In this document: piece after piece, positions 1 through 8,201 of the stretch
How the letters are laid out: every line of letters starts with the position of its first letter
Numbering within the stretch: position 1 is the first letter of the stretch
Source of the DNA: Chrysochromulina tobinii
Lineage: Eukaryota; Haptophyta; Prymnesiales; Chrysochromulinaceae
Length of the DNA stretch: 21,114 nucleotides
Reading direction: 5' to 3'
Assembly: GCA_001275005.1 (NCBI GenBank)
Contig: JWZX01000910.1
Span: 1-21,114, forward strand
Program-made: the position numbers and the translations under genes
Notes under the pieces: model-generated
Seen by the model: only the letters and a program-made list of their open reading frames with translations
Databases searched by the model: none
Told to the model about the DNA's origin: nothing

Positions 1-366
1 GGAGACCGCGATCTGCGAGGGTGCGGAGGGTGCGACGCCGTCGCAGTACCTGCAGCGGGTGAGCAGTGCGGCGACGCTCACGCCGCCGTGCGCATCGCTC
101 CGGAAGGAAGCGTCGCCGAGGGTGACGGTGCTGCCGGCCTCGATGGCATCGCGCGAAGAGCACATGGAAGAGCAGTGGCCGCCGGCGCCACCTCCGCCGC
201 CCGGGCCTTTCGAGCGTGCCGCCTCGATGCCGAGGGGCGCCATGGCGAGCACGCCCCCGAACAACTGGTGGCCGACGGCACCGCCGAATGACTCGATGAA
301 ACGACCGTTGAGCGCGCGCCGCGGATCGGACACGCTCGAGAGCGCGGCCTGCAAGAGTAGTACCAT
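1..366 (-). CDS. Partial hypothetical protein, runs off the left edge
   Basis: An open frame of 122 codons reads leftward from an ATG at 364-366 to the window edge with no stop. An in-frame TGA lies upstream of the ATG, so this Met is the only possible start unless an upstream exon exists. The N-terminus is short and hydrophobic (MVLLLQAALSSVSDPRRAL), like a weak signal peptide or the end of a longer one. A Gly-rich stretch follows near residues 57-66, then two cysteine pairs (CSSMCSS and CRYC). I recognise no family. This frame is preferred because the competing frames on both strands look like Arg/Ala-rich shadows. The gene diverges from the methyltransferase gene across a 179-bp gap. It could be a first exon only, since the downstream part is outside the window. 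Confidence 0.4.
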   Translation of the reverse strand, partial: MVLLLQAALSSVSDPRRALNGRFIESFGGAVGHQLFGGVLAMAPLGIEAARSKGPGGGGGAGGHCSSMCSSRDAIEAGSTVTLGDASFRSDAHGGVSVAALLTRCRYCDGVAPSAPSQIAVS

Positions 367-545
367 CGCCACGAGATGTCGCAGCCCAAGGCCCACGTGG
401 TGCTTTCAGCCGTGAGAATGCTGTTTGTCCCAAACGAGTATTAACAGCCAATTCACACACGCCAATTCACACCACTTGCGCGCATCAGCTCATCCATCGG
501 CAACGCTGGCCATCGCGCACAACCAGAGAAATTCTGACGCATAAT
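367..545. promoter_or_regulatory. Short divergent intergenic region
   Basis: These 179 bp separate the start codons of the leftward partial ORF and the rightward methyltransferase, so they must hold both 5' ends. The stretch is less GC-rich than its flanks. No TATA box or other element is convincing; this call rests on gene arrangement only. Confidence 0.25.
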
Positions 546-1307
546 ATGTACTCCTTCGACTGGGCCAAGGGCTACGTTTCGCCTTTTCGCGACCGCGACG
601 GGGAAAGTGTATACACCACGCCACTTCCTGTAGTTGATGCGCTCATCGATTGCATTCTCGCCTCTCCCCGCTGGTGTACGGGATCGCCTCGGCTTCTCGT
701 GGATTTGGGCTCTGGTGATGGACGCATCGTCCTCGCCGCCGCTCGTCGTGGCATCAGCGCCATGGGTGTGGAGCTCGATCCTGCGTTGGTCGAAGCCGCT
801 CGTATTGCTGCCGCCGCCGAGGGTTTGCACACAGCCACATTCGTGTGTGCTTCGCTGCTGGAGGTCGAGCTGCCTGCCGAAGCCGACATTGTCGCCTACC
901 TCTTGCCCGAAGGGCTGGCCAAGCTGGCACGGCGACTCGCTGCGCAATCTTTTTCCGGGCAGCTCTTCGCGCTGCGATGGTCCCTCGAGGGTCAAGCGGA
1001 CGTGCAGCTCGTGCGGCGCCTCCCACTCACGTCCGCTATGGAGGTCAATGAGCATCGTGACGACTGCACCAGCACCGGTACCGGTCAGGGCGAGACGGGG
1101 CTGGCCGCGCGCTGGGTGGTTCATGAGTACGAGTGCATCGATGCAACGTCTGCGCTGGCGCGTGAGGCGGCAATCGCGCAGCACGCATGGCGGATGGCCC
1201 AGGCCGCGAGACTGAGCGCATCTTCGTCGTCCCCAGCTGTGGCCCATACGATACGATCCTGTAAAATCGAACCCAATCTCAAAACCACATGCGACCATAG
1301 GAACTAG
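546..1307 (+). CDS. Class I SAM-dependent methyltransferase, FAM173/ATPSCKMT-like
   Basis: A single-exon ORF of 253 residues starting at an ATG. Residues about 20-35 (YTTPLPVVDALIDCIL) match the substrate-entry helix of FAM173-type enzymes. SAM-binding motif I is plain at residues 50-58 (LVDLGSGDG), followed by the motif II acidic strand end (GVELDPALVEAARIAA) and a motif IV-like strand (ADIVAYLLPEGLAKLARRL). The YLLPE signature after the acidic residue is typical of FAM173/ATPSCKMT protein-lysine methyltransferases, which in animals methylate mitochondrial ATP-synthase c subunit or ANT. No N-terminal membrane anchor is visible, unlike the animal proteins. The C-terminal 60 residues, Ala/Ser-rich and then basic, are not part of the fold. 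Family level is fairly safe; the substrate is unknown. Confidence 0.8.
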   Translation: MYSFDWAKGYVSPFRDRDGESVYTTPLPVVDALIDCILASPRWCTGSPRLLVDLGSGDGRIVLAAARRGISAMGVELDPALVEAARIAAAAEGLHTATFVCASLLEVELPAEADIVAYLLPEGLAKLARRLAAQSFSGQLFALRWSLEGQADVQLVRRLPLTSAMEVNEHRDDCTSTGTGQGETGLAARWVVHEYECIDATSALAREAAIAQHAWRMAQAARLSASSSSPAVAHTIRSCKIEPNLKTTCDHRN

Positions 1308-1947
1308 GAGCCAACACCTGTAAGCCTCGCCTGATCATGACGTCTTCCCGCATGAACGAAGCTGTCACACAGTAGCGTAGGTCGCCGCAGTTCGCATATT
1401 TTCCCATGGCTTATCCATGGGCTTATCCCTACCGCGTTCGTCTCGGCTACATGCATCATGCTCGGCTACGAGGAGGAGGGTTCGCCAAAAGGAGCTCTAA
1501 GACGCGTAACCGATTCCGCTCCGTGTGCATTGTCCGTGCGTTACATGTGAATTGTAAAGGCCCAGCACTTTGCACTTTGCAAGCCGCACCAGGCAAGCCG
1601 ATCATGGCCGATCAGATTTTCAATTGCAGATTTCATGAGATAAAAGCCCGGCCGACTTTCAGATGCACTCTTAATGCACTCGGCGGTCGGGGGCGCCATC
1701 GTCGCTCCCGTCGTCGCTCTCGCGCGCGATGGTCGCAGACATTAAGGCCAGGGCGATACCGTGGGGATCCTTAGGTTCTTAGATCGGGAAGTTGGGAAGA
1801 TTTGCGTCCCCGAATCTCTTTGACTCTTTCCCACAGTGCGGTTCGACTCGGATCAATTTTCCCACACAAGAGCGCAAAGTCTCATGCGAAGCCGCATCTA
1901 GGTGTCCTATCCCGAGTACGAGCCACTCGCGGTGTGTCGCTGGCGAC
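1308..1947. other. Intergenic and 5' flank of PARP copy 1
   Basis: No convincing gene is seen; a 122-codon ORF at 1406-1774 is compositionally poor. A perfect 7-bp inverted repeat (CCCATGG/CCATGGG) lies around 1404-1423. A 30-bp block at 1732-1761 is identical to 8656-8685, upstream of PARP copy 2. Between that block and the ATG the two flanks share only patches (for example GAAGATTTGC near 1797). A CTTTCCCACAG string near 1827-1838 resembles a 3' splice site, so a 5'-UTR intron is possible. Confidence 0.4.
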
Positions 1948-4026
1948 ATGTCGGACTCCCCTTCGACTGCAGCGGTGCATGCCTGCGTTCATGGCTACGC
2001 CGAGGTACTTGGCGGTCTGGTGAGCTCCCGTGCCATCGATCCAGACGGCGCCGACCCTGCGAGCGGCCAGCGATACTTGGTTGTGGCGGCGCAGCACGGC
2101 CAAACCACGTGTGTCCGTGGCCTGCTCCAGAGCAAGGCAAGCCCTGATACACACGATTCGCAAGGAGATACGCCGCTCTGCGTGGCCGCCTACTGGGGCC
2201 TTGCGGACGTGCTGGACGTGCTCCTAGAGCATGGTGCCAATCCCAACGTGCGGACCCAGAACGGTGAGGCTGCTCTGCACCGGGCAGCCTACAGGGGCTC
2301 CGCAGCTTGCTGCCGCATGCTGTTGGCAGCTTCGGCGGACATCACCGCGCGCGATGCCGAGGGCACGGCGCTCGACATGGCCACACGCCACGGGCACGAC
2401 AGCTGTGCGGCCTTGCTCACCGCAGCCTGGATGCCTGATGCGCCCGTGACGGTCACCTTCGAGAACCGCTCGCCGTGGCCCTTGGTGCTGTGCTACCTGC
2501 TCCCCACCCCTGGGCTACCCGTCGGTCAAGCGTATACCCGCCCCCCCGAGCAGCCGACGGTGAGTCTCCCCCCCGGCGCCAAAAGGGTCTGCTCGACATT
2601 CGCAGGGCACGAGTGGTACCTTCGGTCTGAGAGTGATGGCACGCTGCTCGACACGTACATGGTGCGGAGCCCCGGCGGCGCGCAGCAACAGCATTGCATC
2701 TTCCCAAGCCTCGGGTGGGAATGGGAGGACGGGTCGCCTCAGAGCGGTCAGTGGCGCCAGTACGATCCCGAGCTGCTCCTGCGCCTCTTGCACGCGCATG
2801 CATCGGGCCACTCCATGCTCACTGTGCCTGATCCTCAACGGGGGGTCGACTACGAGATCAATCTGACGGATCGCACGCAGCGCAATACGCGCACGGGCTT
2901 CGTCCGGCGGCTGCGCGCAGTCCCGCCGCCGCTGCCACCGCCACCATCCGCCGCCGAACTCCTCGCCCCCGGCGCGCCACTCGCGCAACTCAACGCCTTT
3001 CCTGGGGACTTTGATACGCCTCCGCCGTACTGGAGCCAACCCGACAGCCAGGACGGCGCTGGCAGCAGCAGCAGCAGCTCCCCCCCGGTGGTGCGGCGGC
3101 TCCCTTCGGGGGGGCTCAAGCAAGAGCTGCGTCCAGAGTCACCCGTCTTTCAAGAAGTACTCCAGATGCTTCGCGACTCCGGGACGGATCTGGCCTCGCT
3201 TCGCCTCTCGGCTATCTACTGCGTCGAGAACCGGGACTTCTTCCGCGAGTACCAGGCGCGTCGGAAAACGATGCTAACCCGCCTCGGCCTTCCGCGACTG
3301 AACGAGCGCTGGCTGTGGCACGGCACGGACAGGGACTCAATCGACTCAATCCTTGCCAATGGATTCTTGCGTGACTATAACAATACCAGCGCGCATGGAA
3401 AGGGCGTGTACTTTGCCCGGCAGGCGGCGTACTCACTCTCGCGCAGGTACTCGAAGATCGACCCCAACACCGGCGAACACTTCCTCCTCCTGTGCCGCGT
3501 GCTCGTGGGCGAGGCATGCGTCGGCAGTTCAGGGATGGAGCGGCCCACACGGAAGCCAAACAGCAACGCGTTGCACGAGAGTATGGTCGACCAGCTACCT
3601 GTAGAGCAGAGCCAGATCGTCGTCCTCTCCGCAGGCAGCGACAAGCAGGCCTACCCCGAGTTCGTCCTCAAGTTCCAGAGCGGAGATGGAGGCGGTGGTG
3701 GCGGCGGCGGTCGCGGCGGCGGTGGTCCCGGCGGCGGATTTGGTGGCGGGTTTGGAGGCAAAGGTGGTGGAGGCGGTCCTGGCGGCGGTCCCGGCGGCAG
3801 CTTCACATTTGGAGGCAACGGTGGTGGAGGCGGTGGCGGCGGTGGCGGTAAAGGCGGCGGTCCCAGCGGCAGCGGATTTGGTGGCGGCTTTGGAGGCAAA
3901 GGTGGTGGAGGCGGTGGTGGCGGCGGCGGTAAAGGCGGCGGTAGAGGCGGCAGCGGATTTGGTGGCGGCTTTGGAGGCAAAGGTGGTGGAGGCGGTGGTG
4001 GCGGCGGCGGTAAAGGCGGCGGTTAA
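1948..4026 (+). CDS. Ankyrin-VHLbeta-WWE-PARP protein, copy 1 (truncated tail)
   Basis: 692 residues from the ATG at 1948; the frame stays open further upstream but only from a TTG, and this ATG is conserved in copy 2. Ankyrin repeats occupy residues about 8-161. A VHL beta-like domain follows at 166-242 (FENRSPWPLVL, then GHEW), a WWE domain at 256-323 (GWEWEDG), a Pro/Ser linker, and a PARP catalytic domain at about 410-572. WLWHGT gives H458 and GKGVYFA gives Y488. The third triad position aligns to Q556, not Glu, so mono-ADP-ribosylation or loss of activity is more likely than polymer synthesis. It is over 90% identical by eye to copy 2 across about 575 residues without indels. After FQS it diverges into GGX repeats and stops at a TAA; the GLE1 part is absent. 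Confidence 0.85.
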   Translation: MSDSPSTAAVHACVHGYAEVLGGLVSSRAIDPDGADPASGQRYLVVAAQHGQTTCVRGLLQSKASPDTHDSQGDTPLCVAAYWGLADVLDVLLEHGANPNVRTQNGEAALHRAAYRGSAACCRMLLAASADITARDAEGTALDMATRHGHDSCAALLTAAWMPDAPVTVTFENRSPWPLVLCYLLPTPGLPVGQAYTRPPEQPTVSLPPGAKRVCSTFAGHEWYLRSESDGTLLDTYMVRSPGGAQQQHCIFPSLGWEWEDGSPQSGQWRQYDPELLLRLLHAHASGHSMLTVPDPQRGVDYEINLTDRTQRNTRTGFVRRLRAVPPPLPPPPSAAELLAPGAPLAQLNAFPGDFDTPPPYWSQPDSQDGAGSSSSSSPPVVRRLPSGGLKQELRPESPVFQEVLQMLRDSGTDLASLRLSAIYCVENRDFFREYQARRKTMLTRLGLPRLNERWLWHGTDRDSIDSILANGFLRDYNNTSAHGKGVYFARQAAYSLSRRYSKIDPNTGEHFLLLCRVLVGEACVGSSGMERPTRKPNSNALHESMVDQLPVEQSQIVVLSAGSDKQAYPEFVLKFQSGDGGGGGGGGRGGGGPGGGFGGGFGGKGGGGGPGGGPGGSFTFGGNGGGGGGGGGGKGGGPSGSGFGGGFGGKGGGGGGGGGGKGGGRGGSGFGGGFGGKGGGGGGGGGGKGGG
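3684..4023 (+). repeat. Glycine-rich coding repeat with an 81-bp tandem unit
   Basis: GGT/GGC/GGA-rich sequence encodes poly-Gly with interspersed FGG and GGK. A 27-residue unit starting SGFGGGFGGK repeats with an 81-bp period (3871 and 3952), showing recent tandem growth. It replaces the FG-rich linker found at the same place in copy 2. The antisense poly-Pro reading is a shadow. Confidence 0.85.
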
Positions 4027-4134
4027 GGCGGCGGTAAAGGCGGCAGCGTATTTGGCACCGGCGGTCTCGCCCGGCCCGACCTGATCGCTCTCCAGCACGG
4101 CAGCCGAGGAGGCGGCGGCAGCCAAGCAGGGTAG
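4027..4134 (+). pseudogene. Readthrough tail of PARP copy 1 beyond a premature stop
   Basis: After the TAA at 4024-4026 the same frame stays open for 35 codons to a TAG at 4132-4134. The TAA sits where neighbouring repeat units have AAA (GGT AAA GGC), so one A-to-T change explains it. The tail begins GGKGGSVFGTGG, matching PGGSVFGNGG in the FG region of copy 2. The copy therefore once read further toward an FG-type tail. After about 15 residues the similarity is lost. Confidence 0.6.
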
Positions 4135-4944
4135 GAGGCGGCCGGCGTCGACGCAGGCGGAGCTGATGATGGCGGCACCGGCGCCTCGTTCATGGATAGG
4201 AGTGCGCTCAATGCTGCATCCGCGTAGTCAAAGGGAAATGATCAATGCAGCTCTCGAGCGGCGTGGCCTCGGCGGTGGCAGCGGGAGAAGCGACGAGTCA
4301 CTCTGAGAGTGTGAATGTTGCCTCTTATGCGCTCGTCCGTGACGGAATCTGTATCCGAGTCTGTGTGTATCGGATCGCCTCGTGCGCGGCGCCCTCTTGT
4401 CGTGTGGCTTCGTTTCGCCGCGTCCAGGCTAGGGCGGAGTCGGGGGGCTGTTTATCTGCTGTCCATGCTGCTGTCCCACAGACTGTCTCGACAGACTGTC
4501 CGTCCACCGCGGTCTTGGGCTCTTGGCTGGTGCTCGTCGGGGGGGCGGTCGCCCAGACGCGAGACGGGCGACGGTAGGGACGGCAACGCCGACGGCGGGG
4601 CGTCGAGCGATTCGGGATCGGATTAGCCAGGTACGCCAAGAACGGAAACGGTACGGTAGCGGACGGCAACAGCACACGATGCCCGCGTTGGCCCGCGTCG
4701 TCGAAGTAGAATAGTAGATATGTTTATGGCAAACTCAAGTAAGTCCGACACGAATATCCGACACGAATACCTGATGAAGCTCTCTTGAGCAAGGACTTAG
4801 GGGTCTTTTTCGGACCAACTGTGGTCTTTTGACTCGTGTGAACCCTTTTTTTCTAACGAAAAGCCAGGACGTCGCACACCGTGCCACAAGCGGCGACTTT
4901 GGAAAATTTCCGAAAGTCTAGCACGAGTCAACTGTGGTCTTCAC
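4135..4944. other. Intergenic stretch; short repeats at the 3' end
   Basis: No supported gene; ORFs at 4245-4626 are overlapping and mutually exclusive and show no family features. A relatively AT-rich section begins near 4715. CAACTGTGGTCTT occurs at 4816-4828 and again at 4929-4941. TTGACTCGTG (4829-4838) is exactly inverted at 4922-4931, with a run of seven T's at 4846-4852 between. These may be promoter or 5'-exon elements of the downstream DUF6625 gene, whose true start is unresolved. Confidence 0.35.
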
Positions 4945-7093
4945 GTGAACGTTCGGAATCCGTGCAATTGCTCGTGGGCGTCGCGGGCGTGCGGCCGCGC
5001 GGACGGCTCTGCGTGCTGGCAGAGTTGCTGTGGGCCGAATGGTGAAGTGCGGACCCGTAAGCCACGGCCGCCGCCCAAGCACTCGGTGTGCTTGTTCGTG
5101 CTACGGTGGGGTGATTGGCCGCCGTGGGCGCCGCTGCTGCTGAGAACGATGGAGCTCAACCCTACCATCCGGTTCTTGCTCATGGGCGACGCCGCTCCGA
5201 GTGCGGCCTCGTGGCCGTCCAATTGCGCATTTCATCACGTCTCGTTGCGCATGCTGCTTCAGCGCGCGCGCTCGGCGCTCGGCGCGGCGCCGTCGAGCCT
5301 GCCTGTCGCAGGCTCAGCCTCCAAGGTATCCGATCTGAAGCCGATGCTCGCGCATCTGTATCCTGAGCTGCTCCAGGGCTGCGACTTTTGGGGGTGGATG
5401 CAGGAGGACCAGCTCCTGGGCGACCTGCGCGCCTTCCTCGACGAGCCTCTCCTCACCAATCACGACGTGATCTCGCCGCTCCCAGCTCCACTCTGGCACG
5501 CGGGACCCTTCATGGTCCTGCGGCACACGAAGCCGATCGACGCGCTGTACCGGCGCTCGACGCAGTGGCGCACCGTGCTTGCTGCGCCGGCGTACCTGGC
5601 CTTTGATGAGTGGTGGGGCGCTTCGCTCAAGGACCACATGCCCAAGGTGATGATCACGATGATCTTGATGGCCTCTGATGGCGACTGAATGAGCCTTGAT
5701 GGCCCCTGATGACGGACCACATGCCCAAGGTGATCGAGCGGAGGACCACTGGTGATCTTGATGGCCTCTGATGAACTCGAATAGCCTTGCTCGTCAGGTT
5801 TTTGAGCGGTGATTGCCTCTTGATGGCCTCTTGATGGCCTCGTGATTGCCCCGTGATGGCCTCTTGATGGCCTCTTGATGGCCTCTTGATGGCCTCTTGA
5901 TGGCCATGAACGTCCTCACGCATCGGGTTGTCGAGCGGCAGGCGGCCGCCAGTGCAGGAGGAGCACCTGATTGCACCTGATTTCATCTGATTTCACATGA
6001 TTGCAACTGATTGCACCTGATCGCACCTGATTGCATCCGTCATCAGGTTGTCGAGCGGGAGGCGGCCGCCGGCCGTCTCCGAGCGTACTCGGCGCAGCCG
6101 GAGACAGATGCGAAGGTCTGGCTCGTAGACGATTACATCTACGCGGCTCCGGAATCTACCGGTCCGAATGCGATGGGCGCCGTGATGGGCGCGTCCTCGA
6201 GCGGCGCTGCTGCGGCCAACGGCTATCACGGCGCCCATCACGGCGCTACCGCGGCCAACGGCTATCACGGCGCCCATCACGGCGCTACCGCGGCCAACGG
6301 CTATCACGGCGCCCATCACGGCGCTACCGCGGCCAACGGCTATCACGGCCAGCGACCGACGCCGGCGGTTCACGGCCGCGGCGCGCGTTGGGTGGGCTCG
6401 GCGCTCGATACGGCGCGTGGCGTGGCCAAGGAGGACGACCCCTTTCGAACGCAGCGCTGGTATGACGAAACGCTGCTCTTCTCGTGGCGACGTGGCGAGG
6501 ACGGCGTCGGGCGGCTCTGGGCTGGGCCTGGATCCGACGCGACGCGCACGCTGTGGGATGCGGAGCAGGGACAGCGCGCCGTGCTGCATTTGATGGCCTC
6601 GAAGCGCCTGCCGGCCTTCAGTGCGCTGCGGAATACCGAGCACCTGCGATCCATGGCGGCGCATGCATTGGAGTTCCATGTGACGAAACACGGGCTGTGG
6701 ATCAAGACGAGCCGATTAGGGAAGAGCCACACCTGGTTTGCGGGCGGTATGGGGTCAGCACACCTGCTGCTTCGGTCCGCCGACGTACGCCGCGCGATGT
6801 CTCAGATGATGCTCCTCGGCAAGCCGACGCCCGACACGACGCGTCGGTACGCGCGTCGCATGGAACGTTTGCTGCCGTGTGCGCATGCGGCGCGACGCGA
6901 CGATGGCAAGCGCCCGTTGCGCGCGTGTGCCGAGTGCCAGGGCGAGGGTGGAGCATCCTCGGCACGAGCGCGGCACGCGGCTTTCTCCAGCACCAAGCCG
7001 TTGACCAAGCCGTGCGACGTCATCAATGTGAGTGCGGTGCTGCCGCCCTTGTGCCGCCGCACCCTCTGCGCTGTGAGCGCGGCGCTGCAATAG
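4945..7093 (+). CDS. DUF6625 glycosyltransferase-like protein, two exons
   Basis: Exon 1 ends at 5646 (DHMPK) and exon 2 runs 6047-7093 (VVEREAAAG onward); both are phase 0. The frame is open from 4801 but has no ATG before the conserved core, so an upstream exon probably carries the start and 4945 is only nominal. Core features fit DUF6625, a GT-A-like sugar-transferase family: FVLRWGDWPPWAPLLLRTME...NPTIRFLLMGD at the N-terminus, SDLKPMLAHLYPELLQGCDFWG, then DQLLGDLRAFL, HDVISP, GPFMVLRHTKPIDALY and FDEWWG. Exon 2 adds a domain with HLMASKRLPAF and a His-rich repeat. Without exon 2's frame the protein would end inside the intron array at 5688. The role is probably in glycan synthesis; donor and acceptor are unknown. 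Confidence 0.7.
5647..6046 (+). repeat. Intron of the DUF6625 gene: TGATGGCCTCT array with nested exon-edge copies
   Basis: A 400-nt GT-AG intron (AAG|GTGATG ... CATCAG|GTTGTC). It contains runs of CTTGATGGCCT and, nested inside, a second copy of the donor-side exon (5714-5734 repeats 5631-5651). It also holds three acceptor-side copies: GTTTTTGAGCG after CAG at 5798, GTTGTCGAGCGGCAGG after CGG at 5927, and the functional one at 6047. Only the last continues into a long frame. Confidence 0.75.
6212..6346 (+). repeat. 39-bp in-frame tandem repeat, His-rich
   Basis: Three full and one partial copy of a 39-bp unit encode AANGYHGAHHGAT. The copies are essentially identical at DNA level, pointing to recent expansion. 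The peptide has three His per unit and could bind metal, but that is only a possibility. Confidence 0.9.
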
Positions 7094-7544
7094 AATATAG
7101 AATGACAGTTTAGGTTATCATATGCCGTCCCGTTCAAAAAGAGCTATTTCGAGCGGTAGTACGGGCAGCTGAATCCTGAAACCTGAATCACGATGACGTC
7201 CAATCATCGAATGTGCACTCGGTTATAGTACGCGCGCGACGTACAACGCTTCCTAGACGCATACTCCCCTCGTACTTCGGCGGCGACGGCAAACTAACTC
7301 CGATCGGCTGTTCACATACTCGTAGGAACTATCTTCCCTTCCTTGTGGGCACGCTGGTGATAGATGCGCCCGCAAGTGATGCACACGCAGATGCGCCCGC
7401 GCTCTGGACACGATTTTGTAGCCATGTCCAGGGGCTGCCGGCAGATCTCCTCCGGCAGATCTCCTCCGGCAGATCTCCTCCGGCAGATCTCCTCCGGCAG
7501 ATCTGCAGGCAGATCTCCTCCGGGCACTCGGCCGAGTGGTGGTT
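7094..7544. other. Convergent intergenic region with a 14-bp tandem repeat
   Basis: This lies between the 3' ends of the DUF6625 gene and the minus-strand Ank-FG gene. At 7441-7496 a 14-bp unit (GCAGATCTCCTCCG) is repeated four times head to tail, with a variant GCAGATCTGCAG at 7497 and one more copy at 7509-7523. Several overlapping ORFs across it are repeat translations, not genes. Confidence 0.5.
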
Positions 7545-8201
7545 TCAACGTCGAACGTGGCTAACACGATAACGACGAGGACCGTGTGCAGTCGCCTGGC
7601 CTGTAAGAAGGCGATGGAGAGGGTGCAACGGCCCGAAGCTGCTAGCGGCGGCCGGAGCGGCGCCAAAGGCCGGGGCGCCCCTAAGCATGCCGCCAGCGGC
7701 AGCGGGCGCGGCAGCTGGCACCGGTGTGCCTCCGAAGAGGACGGCAGCTGGCGCCGGCATGTCAGAGGCACTTTCGGCAACGATCTTGTCGATGGCACGG
7801 GATTCGAGAATATCGATTACATCATCAAACTGCTTGATGATACGTGCGATCGCTGCGTCGTCGGTGGGTGCTGGCTTTGCGATGAACATTCCTTGCCCCT
7901 CAAGCCAGCGCTTACGCTGCACCCTGGCTAGGTGCAACGCGGTGCACCCTTTCCGAGTAGCGCGGTGAAGATCTGCGCCCGCGTCTAGGAGCAGCAAGAC
8001 GCACTCTACGCTTGCATCGCGGGCGGCGATCATGAGAGGGTGTACCCCTTTGGGATTGGCACTATTGACGTCGGCGCCCGCCTCGATGGCCGATTGTAGC
8101 GCCGCCTCGTCCCCAGCTAGTGCAGCGTCGGCGACATCCCGAGCCAGTGCAGCGCCGTCGGCGACAAGCAACACGCGGTCTTGAAGACTTTCCGTGCACA
8201 T
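7545..8201 (-). CDS. Ankyrin-repeat protein with FG motifs
   Basis: 218 residues from the ATG at 8199-8201; the frame extends 23 codons upstream only to a TTG and includes CSHVQGSRASCAMC, so an upstream exon is possible. Two clear ankyrin repeats are visible: GVHPLMIAARDASVECVLLL-DAGADLH and GCTALHLA, preceded by DAALAGDEAALQSAIEAGADVNSAN. A charged helix follows (IIKQFDDVIDILESRAIDKIV). The tail is Ala/Pro/Gly-rich with three FG motifs (VLFGGTPVP, PAFGAAP, SSFGPL), as in FG nucleoporins. The final 25 residues are Arg-rich and unlike the rest. A pyrimidine-rich CTTCTTACAG at that point suggests an intron or frameshift, so the C-terminus is uncertain. It is head to head with the PARP-GLE1 fusion, which has the same Ank plus FG combination. 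Confidence 0.65.
   Translation of the reverse strand: MCTESLQDRVLLVADGAALARDVADAALAGDEAALQSAIEAGADVNSANPKGVHPLMIAARDASVECVLLLLDAGADLHRATRKGCTALHLARVQRKRWLEGQGMFIAKPAPTDDAAIARIIKQFDDVIDILESRAIDKIVAESASDMPAPAAVLFGGTPVPAAAPAAAGGMLRGAPAFGAAPAAASSFGPLHPLHRLLTGQATAHGPRRYRVSHVRR

Noticed and set aside
1406-1774. 122-codon plus-strand ORF
   Set aside because: The sequence is Arg-rich without domain features, starts in an inverted repeat and overlaps the duplicated 5' flank block.
4024-4026. TAA as a reassigned sense codon
   Set aside because: Other genes here end normally at TAA, TAG and TGA, and the homologous tail decays soon after.
3595-4125. Long minus-strand Ala/Thr and Pro-rich ORFs opposite PARP copy 1
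   Set aside because: They are antisense translations of the GGN repeat; the sense strand has a clear PARP domain continuing into it.
7253-7798. 181-codon minus-strand ORF with EEICRRRSAGGDLP repeats
   Set aside because: It lies in another frame of the Ank-FG gene and then translates the 14-bp repeat; no ankyrin signal.
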